Source of the DNA: Bacillota bacterium
Lineage (GTDB): Bacteria; Bacillota; Clostridia; Christensenellales; UBA1242
Reading direction: 5' to 3'
DNA: 32,600 nucleotides
Assembly (NCBI GenBank): GCA_009780625.1
Contig: WQZR01000003.1
Span: 1 to 32,600 of the forward strand
This document shows, piece by piece, positions 1 through 7,185 of this stretch (its first letter is position 1; every line of letters starts with the position of its first letter). The notes beneath the pieces were generated by a model that saw only the letters and a list, made by a program, of their open reading frames with translations, made no database searches and was not told the origin of the DNA. Made by a program: the position numbers and the translations under genes.

Positions 1-1
1 C

Positions 2-160
2 TCAGATGAACTTATAAAACTGATTGACGAATGGACGGAAGCAAAAAAAGAAGAGAACTATAAGCTTGCCGATGAAATTAGAAACAAAATAGGCGAGATG
101 GGTTTTGACATGCAATATACAAAAGATGGAAAGGTTCAACTTAAGGAAAGAAAGAAATAA
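2..160 (+). CDS. cysS: cysteinyl-tRNA synthetase, C-terminal end (partial)
   Basis: The window opens inside a reading frame that codes for 52 residues before its stop. The visible part is a helical stretch ending ADEIRNKIGEMGF followed by a short strand with DGKVQL. This matches the usual C-terminal end of cysteinyl-tRNA synthetase, where an ADxIRxxL helix precedes a G-rich strand. The enzyme charges tRNA-Cys in the cytoplasm. The catalytic core lies outside the window, so the call rests on this tail only. A terminator hairpin begins directly after the stop. Another class of protein with a similar helical tail cannot be excluded. Confidence 0.6.
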   Translation, partial: SDELIKLIDEWTEAKKEENYKLADEIRNKIGEMGFDMQYTKDGKVQLKERKK

Positions 161-187
161 AAAAAGCACCGTGAGGTGCTTTTTGTT
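161..187. terminator. bidirectional intrinsic terminator
   Basis: Perfect stem of 10 bp (AAAAAGCACC with GGTGCTTTTT) around a GTGA tetraloop. A/T tracts on both sides make it work for the cysS-like gene on the plus strand and for divIC on the minus strand, whose stop codon begins at 187. Confidence 0.9.
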
Positions 188-444
188 TAACGTGGTCTTA
201 CAATAATTTCTCCAGGTTTGCCCCAACCTTGTTGACGAGCATGTTGTTCTGCAAGTGTTGAAAGGTTGTTTTGTGCGTCATATATAACAGAGTTTAGATA
301 TGCGTTTCTATCTTGTTTGTCTGAAAGTTCTTTTGAAGCAGTTGCAATTCTCACAAGTTGGAACGTGATTACAACAATCAAAATAGATAGCAACACTGCA
401 ACCCCAACAGCAATTGTGTTTAGAAGCGTTTTAGAATTTTTCAT
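187..444 (-). CDS. divIC: DivIC/FtsB-like septum formation initiator
   Basis: Small bitopic membrane protein of 85 residues. It has a short basic N-terminus, one membrane helix (about residues 9-31), then a polar, probably coiled-coil extracytoplasmic stretch ending in QGWGKPGEIIV. The GxxKPGEIxV ending is the hallmark of the DivIC/FtsB family, which bridges FtsL and FtsQ/DivIB in the divisome. I placed the start at the ATG at 444: GGAGG lies five bases upstream, and this ATG overlaps the stop of yabQ as ATGA. A longer TTG start at 456 would place the ribosome site inside the gene. The order yabQ-divIC matches the Bacillus yabP-yabQ-divIC cluster. The protein is short for DivIC but has all the expected parts. 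Confidence 0.8.
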   Translation of the reverse strand: MKNSKTLLNTIAVGVAVLLSILIVVITFQLVRIATASKELSDKQDRNAYLNSVIYDAQNNLSTLAEQHARQQGWGKPGEIIVRPR

Positions 445-770
445 CTGTTCCTCCAAGTGGTTAGAAATACTTTGATTTTATTATAACAAAAACCAATGAT
501 TTTTCCAAACAATCTGCCGAGCGTGCAAAAACTTGCAGCAAAGCCGATTACTGTTCCAAACAACATATAGAATCTAAACACGCCATGGTTAAGCTCTAGA
601 ACAAACACAAAAAAAGAAAGAGAAACAAGAAAGGCGGAGATTATGGAAACGGAAATAAGCAGCCATTTCTTTTTTTGTTGTATAACAAAATAGTGAGTTA
701 TCCCAAAAACCATTCCAAGCCAAAGAAAAGAAAGAAAGATGATAAATTCGTTTAGCCCAAAAAAATGCAT
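441..770 (-). CDS. yabQ: spore cortex biosynthesis membrane protein YabQ
   Basis: Protein of 109 residues with four hydrophobic helices (about 6-28, 36-58, 64-86 and a weaker one near 90). The segment LELNHGVFRFYMLFGTVIG fits the conserved N-G-x-x-R-x-Y-x-x-x-G core of the YabQ family. YabQ is a sporulation membrane protein needed for cortex formation and is transcribed in the mother cell in Bacillus. The assignment is supported by the next gene being divIC (4-bp ATGA overlap, translational coupling) and by a divergent yabP 41 bp away. TATAAT ends six bases before the ATG and there is no Shine-Dalgarno sequence, which suggests a leaderless message. Confidence 0.8.
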   Translation of the reverse strand: MHFFGLNEFIIFLSFLWLGMVFGITHYFVIQQKKKWLLISVSIISAFLVSLSFFVFVLELNHGVFRFYMLFGTVIGFAASFCTLGRLFGKIIGFCYNKIKVFLTTWRNR

Positions 771-811
771 TAAACAATTATATTAGGAAAACATCAGACA
801 TATACTTTGCT
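771..811. promoter_or_regulatory. back-to-back promoters for yabQ and yabP
   Basis: This 41-bp gap carries a -10 for each direction. Minus strand: TATAAT (777-782) six bases before the yabQ ATG. Plus strand: TATACT (801-806) five bases before the yabP ATG. No ribosome binding site fits on either side, so both messages are predicted to be leaderless. I cannot tell from the sequence whether a sporulation sigma factor reads them. Confidence 0.5.
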
Positions 812-1087
812 ATGACAACAAACCAAATAAAAAACACAACACATCGTGTGACTTTAACAAATCAAAACAAACTGAGCATAACTGGAGTTAAGAAAGTTAA
901 CCTAACAAGTGAAACGGCAATCAACTGCGAAGTTGAAAACGGTGAGTTTAGCTGTTTTGGTGAAGGACTTCATGTTACGAAAATCGACACCGATGAGGGA
1001 GTGATTGAGGCAGAGGGCTTGGTTTTTGAGTGCAAATATAGTCACAAACGCGAAAAGGTGGGTTTTTTGAAGCGTGTTTTTAAATAA
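812..1087 (+). CDS. yabP: sporulation protein YabP
   Basis: Protein of 91 residues rich in beta strands. Landmarks are HRVTLTNQNKLSITGVK near the N-terminus, GEGLHVTKI in the middle and a basic GFLKRVF end. These match the YabP family (HRLTLxNRxxLxVTGVxxV, GxxLHVxxL, C-terminal GFLxRLF). YabP is a small sporulation protein needed for cortex assembly, encoded in Bacillus and most Clostridia directly upstream of yabQ on the same strand. Here it is divergent from yabQ-divIC. The start codon follows a -10-like TATACT by five bases. No terminator is obvious before the next promoter at 1102. Confidence 0.85.
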   Translation: MTTNQIKNTTHRVTLTNQNKLSITGVKKVNLTSETAINCEVENGEFSCFGEGLHVTKIDTDEGVIEAEGLVFECKYSHKREKVGFLKRVFK

Positions 1088-1101
1088 CATTCTTCAAAGT
1101 C

Positions 1102-1130
1102 TTTACAAAAGATTTAATCTGTATTAAAAT
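1102..1130 (+). promoter_or_regulatory. sigma-A-type promoter for the CYTH gene
   Basis: TTTACA (1102-1107), a 17-bp spacer and TAAAAT (1125-1130). Transcription would start near 1137. That leaves a leader of about 30 nt to the ATG at 1169, which has an AAAGGA ribosome site. Confidence 0.6.
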
Positions 1131-1168
1131 TAAAAGAATAAGTTTTTATGGGAACAAAGGATGTGAAT

Positions 1169-1816
1169 ATGAGAACAAGAAGATTAGAATTAAAATTTAA
1201 AGTGAAAAAGCTTCCAAGTGTTAAAGGACTAGATTTGGAAGAAGTGGTTTCTCCTTTCAAAAAAGAAATTGAAAGAGACTTCTACTACGACACTCAAGGC
1301 TACGACCTTCTTAAACACGGAAACGTTTTAAGAAACAGAGACAATAGAAGAATTGAGTTTAAACTGCACCTAAGCCCAGTTGAAAAAGTTAGAACACCGA
1401 TTGTTGGTTTTGTGTTCCATACATTCAACAAAAAGAACGCAGAGGTTGCAAAAATTTTCAAAACTCTAAACCTGCCATTCAACGACAAATATAGAGACTT
1501 TAATGATTTCCTTAGAGTAAACAACCTGCGAATTCTTGTTGCGGTAAGCAAAAAGAGAAGACGCTTTAAAGTGAAAGAAGGAATGTTTTTAAACCTAGAT
1601 GAAGTTATTGGACTTGGTTGCTTTGTAGAACTTGAAATTCATAACGCAAATGCTGATGTTCCGGTTTCTGTGTTTAAAGACGAAGCTTTCAAAATTCTGT
1701 CTGAATATGGTTTGGTTGATTCATCTGCTGAATTCATACCGTCAGGTGGGGGTTATGTTGAGCTTTACCTTAAAGCACAAAACCCAGCGGTTTATATGCT
1801 TTCTAAATACAAATAA
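1169..1816 (+). CDS. CYTH-domain protein (triphosphate-binding tunnel fold)
   Basis: Protein of 215 residues. The N-terminal strand RRLELKFKVKK is the CYTH signature strand, although the usual ExExK appears here as ExKxK. Further landmarks are RDFYYDT, LRNRDNRRIEFKLH, KKRRRFKV and VELEIHN, the alternating charged strands that line the triphosphate tunnel. Family members hydrolyse inorganic triphosphate, thiamine triphosphate or long-chain polyphosphate, or make cAMP. The substrate here cannot be read from the sequence. I chose the ATG at 1169 because AAAGGA lies seven bases upstream. A longer ATG at 1148 is possible. A terminator follows at 1825. The changed first acidic residue of the motif may affect metal binding. 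Confidence 0.7.
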   Translation: MRTRRLELKFKVKKLPSVKGLDLEEVVSPFKKEIERDFYYDTQGYDLLKHGNVLRNRDNRRIEFKLHLSPVEKVRTPIVGFVFHTFNKKNAEVAKIFKTLNLPFNDKYRDFNDFLRVNNLRILVAVSKKRRRFKVKEGMFLNLDEVIGLGCFVELEIHNANADVPVSVFKDEAFKILSEYGLVDSSAEFIPSGGGYVELYLKAQNPAVYMLSKYK

Positions 1817-1824
1817 ACAAAATG

Positions 1825-1853
1825 AGGGGTTGCTATTGAAGTGCCCCTTTTTT
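1825..1853 (+). terminator. intrinsic terminator after the CYTH gene
   Basis: AGGGG (1825-1829) pairs with CCCCT (1844-1848) around a 14-nt loop, followed by a run of six T. The stem is short but the T run is clear. Confidence 0.65.
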
Positions 1854-1855
1854 AG

Positions 1856-1864
1856 TGGTATACT
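1856..1864 (+). promoter_or_regulatory. extended -10 for the lipoprotein gene
   Basis: TGGTATACT is an extended -10 (TG-n-TATACT). It lies 21 bases before the ATG at 1886, leaving a leader of about 14 nt that holds the AAGGAG ribosome site. Confidence 0.5.
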
Positions 1865-1885
1865 TTAGCCATTTAAGGAGTGTTT

Positions 1886-3760
1886 ATGACAAGACTAAAG
1901 AAACTTCTATCTATACCTGCAATGCTAATAATTTTTGCGATGGTGATTGTTGCCTGCGGAAACGACAACAACCAGCCATCATCATTCACGGTGACACTGA
2001 CGCAAGGCACAGGCTATTCGATTGTTGCAAAGAACAATGCTTCAACCACAATATCTCGTGGGGGAAGTTTTACGTTTGTTGTTGTGCTTGATGCTGCATA
2101 CACTCAAAGCACGCCATCTGTGAGAGTGAACAACATTCCTGTAAGTCTGACAAATCTCGAGTTTACAATTTCAAACATAACTTCAAACCAAAACGTGACG
2201 GTTGTTGGTGGGTTGGCATTAAACAACTATGTTGTTTCGCTTCCTCAAACGCAAACAGGTTTTAGCTTAACGGCAAAAGACGGAATGTCGACAACTGTGG
2301 AGCACGGTGGTGATTTCACTTTTGTTTTTGAACTAGACTCTGCATATAGTCAAGCAAGCACACCATCTGTGAAAGTGAATAACGTTGAGGTTCTTGATGC
2401 CGACGGTGAATATACAATCGAAAACATCACTGGCGCGAGAAGTGTGACGGTGAGTGGAATTGGTGGTTTAAACAACTATTCTCTAAATCTTACATTTGTT
2501 AACCTAACAAATGGCACAACACATGATGCAATTGAAGTGACTGGAAACAACATTGGTGGCTTTGAAAGTGGTGACACTGCAAATCTAAGCATAACTGAAA
2601 ACCCAGGATTTGAATTTGTTAGATGGACAGGCGACATTGAAAGCACAAACAGAACAATTCAATTTACAGTGACTGGCGATATGGCTCTTGAAATTGAATA
2701 TGAAATGATTCCGTACGATGTTGTATTCATGGACGGAGTTGCTGAAGTTGAAAGACTTCAAGGTGTTATATTTGGTGAAGTTATCACGGTTCCAGGAATG
2801 AATGAAATTCATGACACGCTTCCAGCAATTTTTGTTGGTTTTAGAGATGCTAACAACGAAGAAGCAGGTGCAAATTTAAATGCTTCGATGATTGAGCTTG
2901 AAATTGCTGGCGAGATTATTTACGACGCTAGCTATGCAGAAGTTATTCTAAACTTCGAAGGTGAAGGTTTTAATTTTGATGCAGGAACACTATTGACAAG
3001 AATATTTGTTGAGAGGCTTGGCGATGAAATTGGAACATTCTTTGATGCAATTTTACCTGACGGAGAAAACACAAACCCAGGTTACAAATTTGTTGGCTGG
3101 GAATTTAATGGCACAAAAATAGCAAATGACAATATTTTTGAAATCAGCGACTTTGCGATAAGACTTAACGACGCTGCAGTCATGTTTAGTGGTGTAGACT
3201 GGATTGCGGAAATTTCGTTCCAAGCAATTTGGGAAGCAAATGAAGCACGCGCGTTCTTCTGGTTTAACTTTGAAGACAAAGACGGCAACTATACAGAAGT
3301 TTTCTTAAACGGTCTTGAAGAAAATATTTCAAACGATGATAAGTTTATAAACGGCACACTGCTTGGTGAGGCTCTTAGAATGGCACATGTTGACACAGTT
3401 GGTCCGCTGCCAAGTGAGAAACTTCAGGTTGCTGCAGATGAGGTGGCGTTTGAAAACATAAACAACAGATTTAATGTTCAGGGCTGGGTTGCTGCGATTG
3501 ATGGAGAACTTCACATCTTTGCTGCTGGAAACAACCAAGTTGCAACAGAAACAAACAAAAAGCTCCTTCTTCAATGGGCACACGTTCATCATGAAGTTTT
3601 GCACATGATAACTGGAGACATTGATAAGTTTGCCGAGTTTACAATCAAAGCAGAATTTGAAAACAATTTCCATAGAGTTGATGATTTTGAAATGGTTATT
3701 CTAAACAACATTACAGGTGGGGTGGACGATATTCATTTCTTTGCAATATACTCATTGTAA
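1886..3760 (+). CDS. surface lipoprotein with tandem repeats and InlB-type repeat domains
   Basis: Protein of 624 residues. A basic start and hydrophobic helix lead to a lipobox ending VIVAC, so Cys24 should be lipidated and the protein anchored outside the membrane. Residues of about 33-110 and 111-195 are two tandem copies of one beta-rich repeat, each with GGxFTFV, a PSVxVNN strand and an xITxxxxVTV ending. Next comes a divergent InlB/Listeria-Bacteroides-type repeat (GFEFVRWTGD ... ALEIEYE), and a second such signature (NPGYKFVGWEFNG) occurs further on. Such domains are common in secreted adhesin-like proteins. No enzymatic motif is visible. I chose the ATG at 1886 because AAGGAG lies five bases upstream. 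A GTG at 1880 would overlap the ribosome site. The ligand is unknown. Confidence 0.8.
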   Translation: MTRLKKLLSIPAMLIIFAMVIVACGNDNNQPSSFTVTLTQGTGYSIVAKNNASTTISRGGSFTFVVVLDAAYTQSTPSVRVNNIPVSLTNLEFTISNITSNQNVTVVGGLALNNYVVSLPQTQTGFSLTAKDGMSTTVEHGGDFTFVFELDSAYSQASTPSVKVNNVEVLDADGEYTIENITGARSVTVSGIGGLNNYSLNLTFVNLTNGTTHDAIEVTGNNIGGFESGDTANLSITENPGFEFVRWTGDIESTNRTIQFTVTGDMALEIEYEMIPYDVVFMDGVAEVERLQGVIFGEVITVPGMNEIHDTLPAIFVGFRDANNEEAGANLNASMIELEIAGEIIYDASYAEVILNFEGEGFNFDAGTLLTRIFVERLGDEIGTFFDAILPDGENTNPGYKFVGWEFNGTKIANDNIFEISDFAIRLNDAAVMFSGVDWIAEISFQAIWEANEARAFFWFNFEDKDGNYTEVFLNGLEENISNDDKFINGTLLGEALRMAHVDTVGPLPSEKLQVAADEVAFENINNRFNVQGWVAAIDGELHIFAAGNNQVATETNKKLLLQWAHVHHEVLHMITGDIDKFAEFTIKAEFENNFHRVDDFEMVILNNITGGVDDIHFFAIYSL

Positions 3761-3761
3761 G

Positions 3762-3770
3762 TGATATAAT
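3762..3770 (+). promoter_or_regulatory. extended -10 for walJ, predicted leaderless
   Basis: TGATATAAT ends seven bases before the ATG at 3778. The alternative ATG at 3769 overlaps the hexamer and should not be in the message. Confidence 0.55.
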
Positions 3771-3777
3771 GGACCTT

Positions 3778-4587
3778 ATGAGAGTTGTTAGTCTTGCAAG
3801 TGGAAGCAAAGGGAACTGCTATTTGGTTTCGCACAATCGTGCTCTTGTTTTGCTTGATGTTGGAATTTCTTATAGCACTCTTGAAATTAAGCTTAGAGAT
3901 TTGGGCGAATCTGTTTCTCAAGTGAATGCAATCTTTCTGACACACTGTCACCACGACCATATTAAAGGACTGGAAGTCCTGCTTAAAAAAATGCCACATA
4001 TTGAGGTTTGGGGAAGTGTTGAATGCATTGCAAGTGTAAAAAGAAAACTTCTTGGAAAGATTAGAACTGAAGCTGTTGATTTTAGAATCATTGAAAAAAG
4101 CAGTTTTTATTATAAAGACTTTTTGGTGTCGGCTTTTTTGGTTCCGCATGATGCGAAGGGAACGCTGGGCTTTTCGTTTTGGCTTGATGGAGAAAATAAG
4201 TTTACGTTAATCACAGATGCGGGCTGTATCACAGAAGAAATGAGAACTGCAGCAATGAGTGCAAAACTTTTGTTTATTGAAAGTAACCACTGTAAAACGC
4301 TTATCAAAGAAACAACAAAATATCCAAAGGTGCTTAAGGATAGAATTCTGAGCGATAAGGGGCATCTTTCAAACTGCACATGTGCTGCGTTTTTGGTTGA
4401 GGTTTTAAAAAAGAGAGAAGATAGAGTGACGTTCTGCCTTTGCCATCTTTCAGAAAACACAAACACAAAGAGTGCAGCAATAGATTGCATTATGTTTGAA
4501 CTGGAATCTAGACAGTTTGTGCTGGGTGTTCATTTTATGCTTGAAGTTCTTTGCCAATATGACACCAGCGAAGTTTTTGAAATATAA
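3778..4587 (+). CDS. walJ: WalJ/YycJ-type metallo-beta-lactamase-fold nuclease
   Basis: Protein of 269 residues. It begins MRVVSLASGSKGNCYLV, typical of the YycJ/WalJ family. The metal-binding motif HxHxDH is present as HCHHDH (residues 56-61), followed by a later His (VPHDAKG), ITDAG, ESNH, and the family signature RILSDKGHLSN. WalJ proteins are cytoplasmic exonucleases linked to DNA replication and repair and, in Bacilli, to the WalKR regulon. Here the walKR genes are not adjacent. The start at 3778 follows from the -10 position and the family N-terminus. Oddity: the family usually has ESNHD, but this protein has ESNHC. The gene follows the lipoprotein gene by 17 bp but has its own promoter. 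Confidence 0.88.
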   Translation: MRVVSLASGSKGNCYLVSHNRALVLLDVGISYSTLEIKLRDLGESVSQVNAIFLTHCHHDHIKGLEVLLKKMPHIEVWGSVECIASVKRKLLGKIRTEAVDFRIIEKSSFYYKDFLVSAFLVPHDAKGTLGFSFWLDGENKFTLITDAGCITEEMRTAAMSAKLLFIESNHCKTLIKETTKYPKVLKDRILSDKGHLSNCTCAAFLVEVLKKREDRVTFCLCHLSENTNTKSAAIDCIMFELESRQFVLGVHFMLEVLCQYDTSEVFEI

Positions 4588-4594
4588 ATAGATA

Positions 4595-4603
4595 TGTTAT
4601 ACT
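4595..4603 (+). promoter_or_regulatory. extended -10 for the tmk-like gene, predicted leaderless
   Basis: TGTTATACT ends six bases before the ATG at 4610. No Shine-Dalgarno sequence is present. Confidence 0.5.
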
Positions 4604-4609
4604 AACCTT

Positions 4610-5284
4610 ATGGAAAAGAAAGAAGAAGAAAAAAAAGTTGGCTATCTTATAGCCATTGAATGTATTGATAACAGATTTAGCAAAAGAGTTGGCGAAATGC
4701 TTAACGAGTTTTTTAGAAAGAATAAGCAAAAGTCATCGGTTGCGTTTTTGGCAGGAAAGACTGAATTTGAAGAGCAGCCAAAACAAAAAGACAAAAATAA
4801 AAAAGGTGGCAACAATCAACAAAAGCCACAAGCGGTTGAAAAGCCACTGGGTGAGTTTAATGACAAGCTGAGCCCAATTGCGGTGTATTTAGACTATGGT
4901 GCAAAAGTGGCTGAACTTATTAAAGAAAAAATCAATCCTAAGTTAGACGAAGGTGAAATTGTAATCACACACAACTTTGCAGTTGGCGCAGAAGCGTTTT
5001 TCACATATGGGCTTGGACTTGACTCGAAGAAAGTTAAGAACATAAACAAATGTATATACTCTAAACTTAGACCGGACTATACAATTTTCCTAGACATCTT
5101 TGCAGAACACATTGTTAAAGATGCAAGGCTTAAAGAAAAAATGGAGCTTACATATCTAGGCTATAAGAGGCTTTTAAGAAAAGACAGAAAGCTTTTAATT
5201 GTAAATGCTGAAAACAAAGAAGACGTCATCCTTCTGCACATTGTTGAAAGCCTGACAAAGCGTGGAATTATTGCTAGTGAATAG
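4610..5284 (+). CDS. degenerate thymidylate kinase-like protein
   Basis: Protein of 224 residues with the thymidylate kinase layout: GYLIAIECID (11-20) where Tmk has xFIxxEGxDGxGKST, ITHNFAVGAEAF (119-130) where Tmk has DRYxxSSxAYQG, LRPDYTIFLDI (153-163) matching the nucleotide-site RPDLTxxLD, and a late VNAENKEDVILLHI helix. The strand order and spacing fit, and holB follows as in the classical tmk-holB pair. But the P-loop Lys and Ser/Thr are gone (CIDNRFSKR), and so is the DR motif. A Lys/Gln/Asn-rich insert occupies about 55-80. I read it as a pseudo-kinase derived from Tmk, not a working dTMP kinase. The stop lies inside holB, so the two genes are probably translationally coupled. Confidence 0.65.
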   Translation: MEKKEEEKKVGYLIAIECIDNRFSKRVGEMLNEFFRKNKQKSSVAFLAGKTEFEEQPKQKDKNKKGGNNQQKPQAVEKPLGEFNDKLSPIAVYLDYGAKVAELIKEKINPKLDEGEIVITHNFAVGAEAFFTYGLGLDSKKVKNINKCIYSKLRPDYTIFLDIFAEHIVKDARLKEKMELTYLGYKRLLRKDRKLLIVNAENKEDVILLHIVESLTKRGIIASE

Positions 5285-6086
5285 TCTTCCTTCACAAACA
5301 GAAGAATATAAAAATGCAAAGAAACAGATTGAATCGCTGAAGTTTAGCCATGCCCATTTGATTGAAAGCGATGTTGAAACAGCAAGGGCATATCTTGGAA
5401 TGGTTCTTAAACTTATAATCGAAAACAGCGAGCGTGTTTCGAACCTCGAACACCCAGATATTCAAATATATGCGGGGGAGAGTTTTCTTACAAAAGATTT
5501 AGAACAAATGCTAGACCTTGTTCCGCTTAAGCCAATCGAAGCACCGGCTAAGGCTTTTATTATTTTTGCAAATGGGCTTAGTGCGGTTGTTCAGAACAAA
5601 CTTCTAAAAACTTTGGAAGAGCCACCACAGAACACATATATCTTTATTGTTGCAAAAAACAAGGAGGGGTTCTTGCCAACTGTTCTTTCTAGAACCAACA
5701 AAATCAGTCTTGGAAGAACATATAGTTCTAGCGCAGAAACTGAAATGTTTACTTATGTTATAAGCACGCTTTCAAACATGCAAAAGAGCAGCCAAGTTTT
5801 GAAGTATTCTAGAAACTTTGGAAAACTTAACAAAGACAAACTTGGTGAGATTTTAGATATGTTTGAACAAGTTTTTGAAAGGCTTATTTCTCTACGAGGG
5901 GCAAATGCAACAGACAAGCAATATGCTGCTGTTTTAAAAGACGAAGGGTTTTCGCTTAATGCATTGGCTAAGTGTGTGGTTAGCCTAAAGAAAGCAAAAG
6001 ACCAAAATATGTATAACGTAAACCCAAATGGGGTTTATGATTTATTCTTACTTTCTATACTTGAAAACAAATTTTTAGCACGTTAA
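5262..6086 (+). CDS. holB: DNA polymerase III delta prime subunit, reduced form
   Basis: Protein of up to 274 residues. It shows the delta-prime AAA+ layout: FSHAHLIES at the N-terminus, LEHPDIQIY, then the best conserved part AFIIFANGLSAVVQNKLLKTLEEPP, and a sensor-1 region with LSRTNKI. Delta prime is part of the clamp loader complex that places the sliding clamp on DNA. There is no P-loop at the usual position, as in many delta-prime subunits, but the four-Cys zinc module of bacterial homologues is also missing. The start is uncertain: GTG at 5262 (used here), TTG at 5271 or GTG at 5277, all overlapping the end of the tmk-like gene. ricT follows, as in Bacillus. Confidence 0.8.
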   Translation: MELLLVNSLPSQTEEYKNAKKQIESLKFSHAHLIESDVETARAYLGMVLKLIIENSERVSNLEHPDIQIYAGESFLTKDLEQMLDLVPLKPIEAPAKAFIIFANGLSAVVQNKLLKTLEEPPQNTYIFIVAKNKEGFLPTVLSRTNKISLGRTYSSSAETEMFTYVISTLSNMQKSSQVLKYSRNFGKLNKDKLGEILDMFEQVFERLISLRGANATDKQYAAVLKDEGFSLNALAKCVVSLKKAKDQNMYNVNPNGVYDLFLLSILENKFLAR

Positions 6087-6087
6087 A

Positions 6088-6096
6088 TGGTATACT
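6088..6096 (+). promoter_or_regulatory. extended -10 for ricT, predicted leaderless
   Basis: TGGTATACT ends six bases before the ATG at 6103. The gene lies 16 bp after holB, so this promoter would add a separate transcript. Confidence 0.5.
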
Positions 6097-6102
6097 AGTT
6101 TT

Positions 6103-7128
6103 ATGAATTATTTAGTTAAAACAAAATCATATATAGATGGCGAATTGTTTATGGGAGACAACTTTGAAGTTGGAAACAAAGTTGTTGTTGATTTAAACTC
6201 GGCACAATTTTTGGGCGAGGTTGCTTCAAAAGCAAAAGGCAGAGCAGACAAAACAAACTTTGTTGTGAGAGTTGCAACAAAGGACGATATTGCAATAGAT
6301 AGCGAAAACCAAGAAAGAGCAAAAGAAAGTCTTAAACGTGCAAAAACAATTGCGCTAAACTTCAAGTTGGATTTAAAGCTTCTAGATGCAGAATATTCTT
6401 TGGACCAGTCTAAACTGATTATCACTTTCATAAGTGAAGAGAGGGTGGATTTTAGGGCATACGTAAAAGACCTTGCACAAAAACTTAAAACAAGAATTGA
6501 GTTAAAACAAATTGGTGCAAGAGACGAAGTTTCGCTTGTTGGAGCACTTGGTGCATGCGGACAGATTTGTTGCTGCGTTAGAAAGTTTGGAAAAATGGGT
6601 GCATGCAACAATGGTTGCAGAGCAGGTGAGTGTGGGGCAACATGCGGCAAGTTTCCAGCAGTTTCTGTCAAAATGGCAAAAACGCAAGGGCTTAGCCTTG
6701 CGCCAAATAAAATCAACGGAATGTGTGGAAGGCTTCTTTGCTGCCTTGCGTATGAACAAGAAGACTATGACATCACACTTGCCAAAATGCCAAAACTAAA
6801 CACACAAATAAAAACACCAGATGGCGTTGGGACAGTTGCGTCTGTAAACGCTGTTAAGGAAACGGTTTCTGTAAAATTTTGGAACGAAGATTCGAAGTTG
6901 ACCCGTTTTGAAGAATATACTCTAGAAGATTTGGGAGCCCCAATGCCTGCACCTCAGGCGTCTGAAGCCCCAAAAAAACCAGAGGAAAATTCTCAAAATA
7001 AAAAGCATAACTTCTTTAATAAAAACAAGGATAGAAAAAACCAGCAACCTCAGAAACAAAATAATAACAAAGAGAACAAGAAACCGAAAATATTTAATAT
7101 TCGAATTGGACCTAAAAAAGAGGGATAA
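6103..7128 (+). CDS. ricT: RicT/YaaT, PSP1-domain protein with extra cysteine module
   Basis: Protein of 341 residues. The PSP1 core is clear: GACGQICCC (150-158), VSVKMAKTQGLSLAPNKI and GMCGRLLCCLAYE (207-218). In Bacillus RicT forms the Y-complex with RicA and RicF, binds iron-sulfur clusters and directs RNase Y; it also affects sporulation phosphorelay and competence. Its place after holB is the conserved location. Between the two core Cys clusters lies an insertion of about 20 residues with four more cysteines spaced CX3CX4CX3C (168, 172, 177, 181). The region 152-214 holds eleven Cys in all. The C-terminal 60 residues are a low-complexity Pro/Glu then Asn/Lys-rich tail, possibly an RNA-binding or disordered extension. 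A terminator follows. Confidence 0.9.
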   Translation: MNYLVKTKSYIDGELFMGDNFEVGNKVVVDLNSAQFLGEVASKAKGRADKTNFVVRVATKDDIAIDSENQERAKESLKRAKTIALNFKLDLKLLDAEYSLDQSKLIITFISEERVDFRAYVKDLAQKLKTRIELKQIGARDEVSLVGALGACGQICCCVRKFGKMGACNNGCRAGECGATCGKFPAVSVKMAKTQGLSLAPNKINGMCGRLLCCLAYEQEDYDITLAKMPKLNTQIKTPDGVGTVASVNAVKETVSVKFWNEDSKLTRFEEYTLEDLGAPMPAPQASEAPKKPEENSQNKKHNFFNKNKDRKNQQPQKQNNNKENKKPKIFNIRIGPKKEG

Positions 7129-7138
7129 AACAATAATT

Positions 7139-7169
7139 AAAAAAACGCCTAATACTAGGCGTTTTTTTT
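7139..7169. terminator. bidirectional intrinsic terminator
   Basis: ACGCCTA (7145-7151) pairs with TAGGCGT (7156-7162) around ATAC, with A/T tracts extending the stem on both sides. It serves ricT and the convergent greA. Confidence 0.9.
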
Positions 7170-7185
7170 AGATATTTTATATCTT

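Noticed and set aside
6108-6716. A 202-residue minus-strand open frame inside ricT
   Set aside because: It is antisense to a clear RicT with conserved motifs, has no ribosome site and no recognisable protein features.
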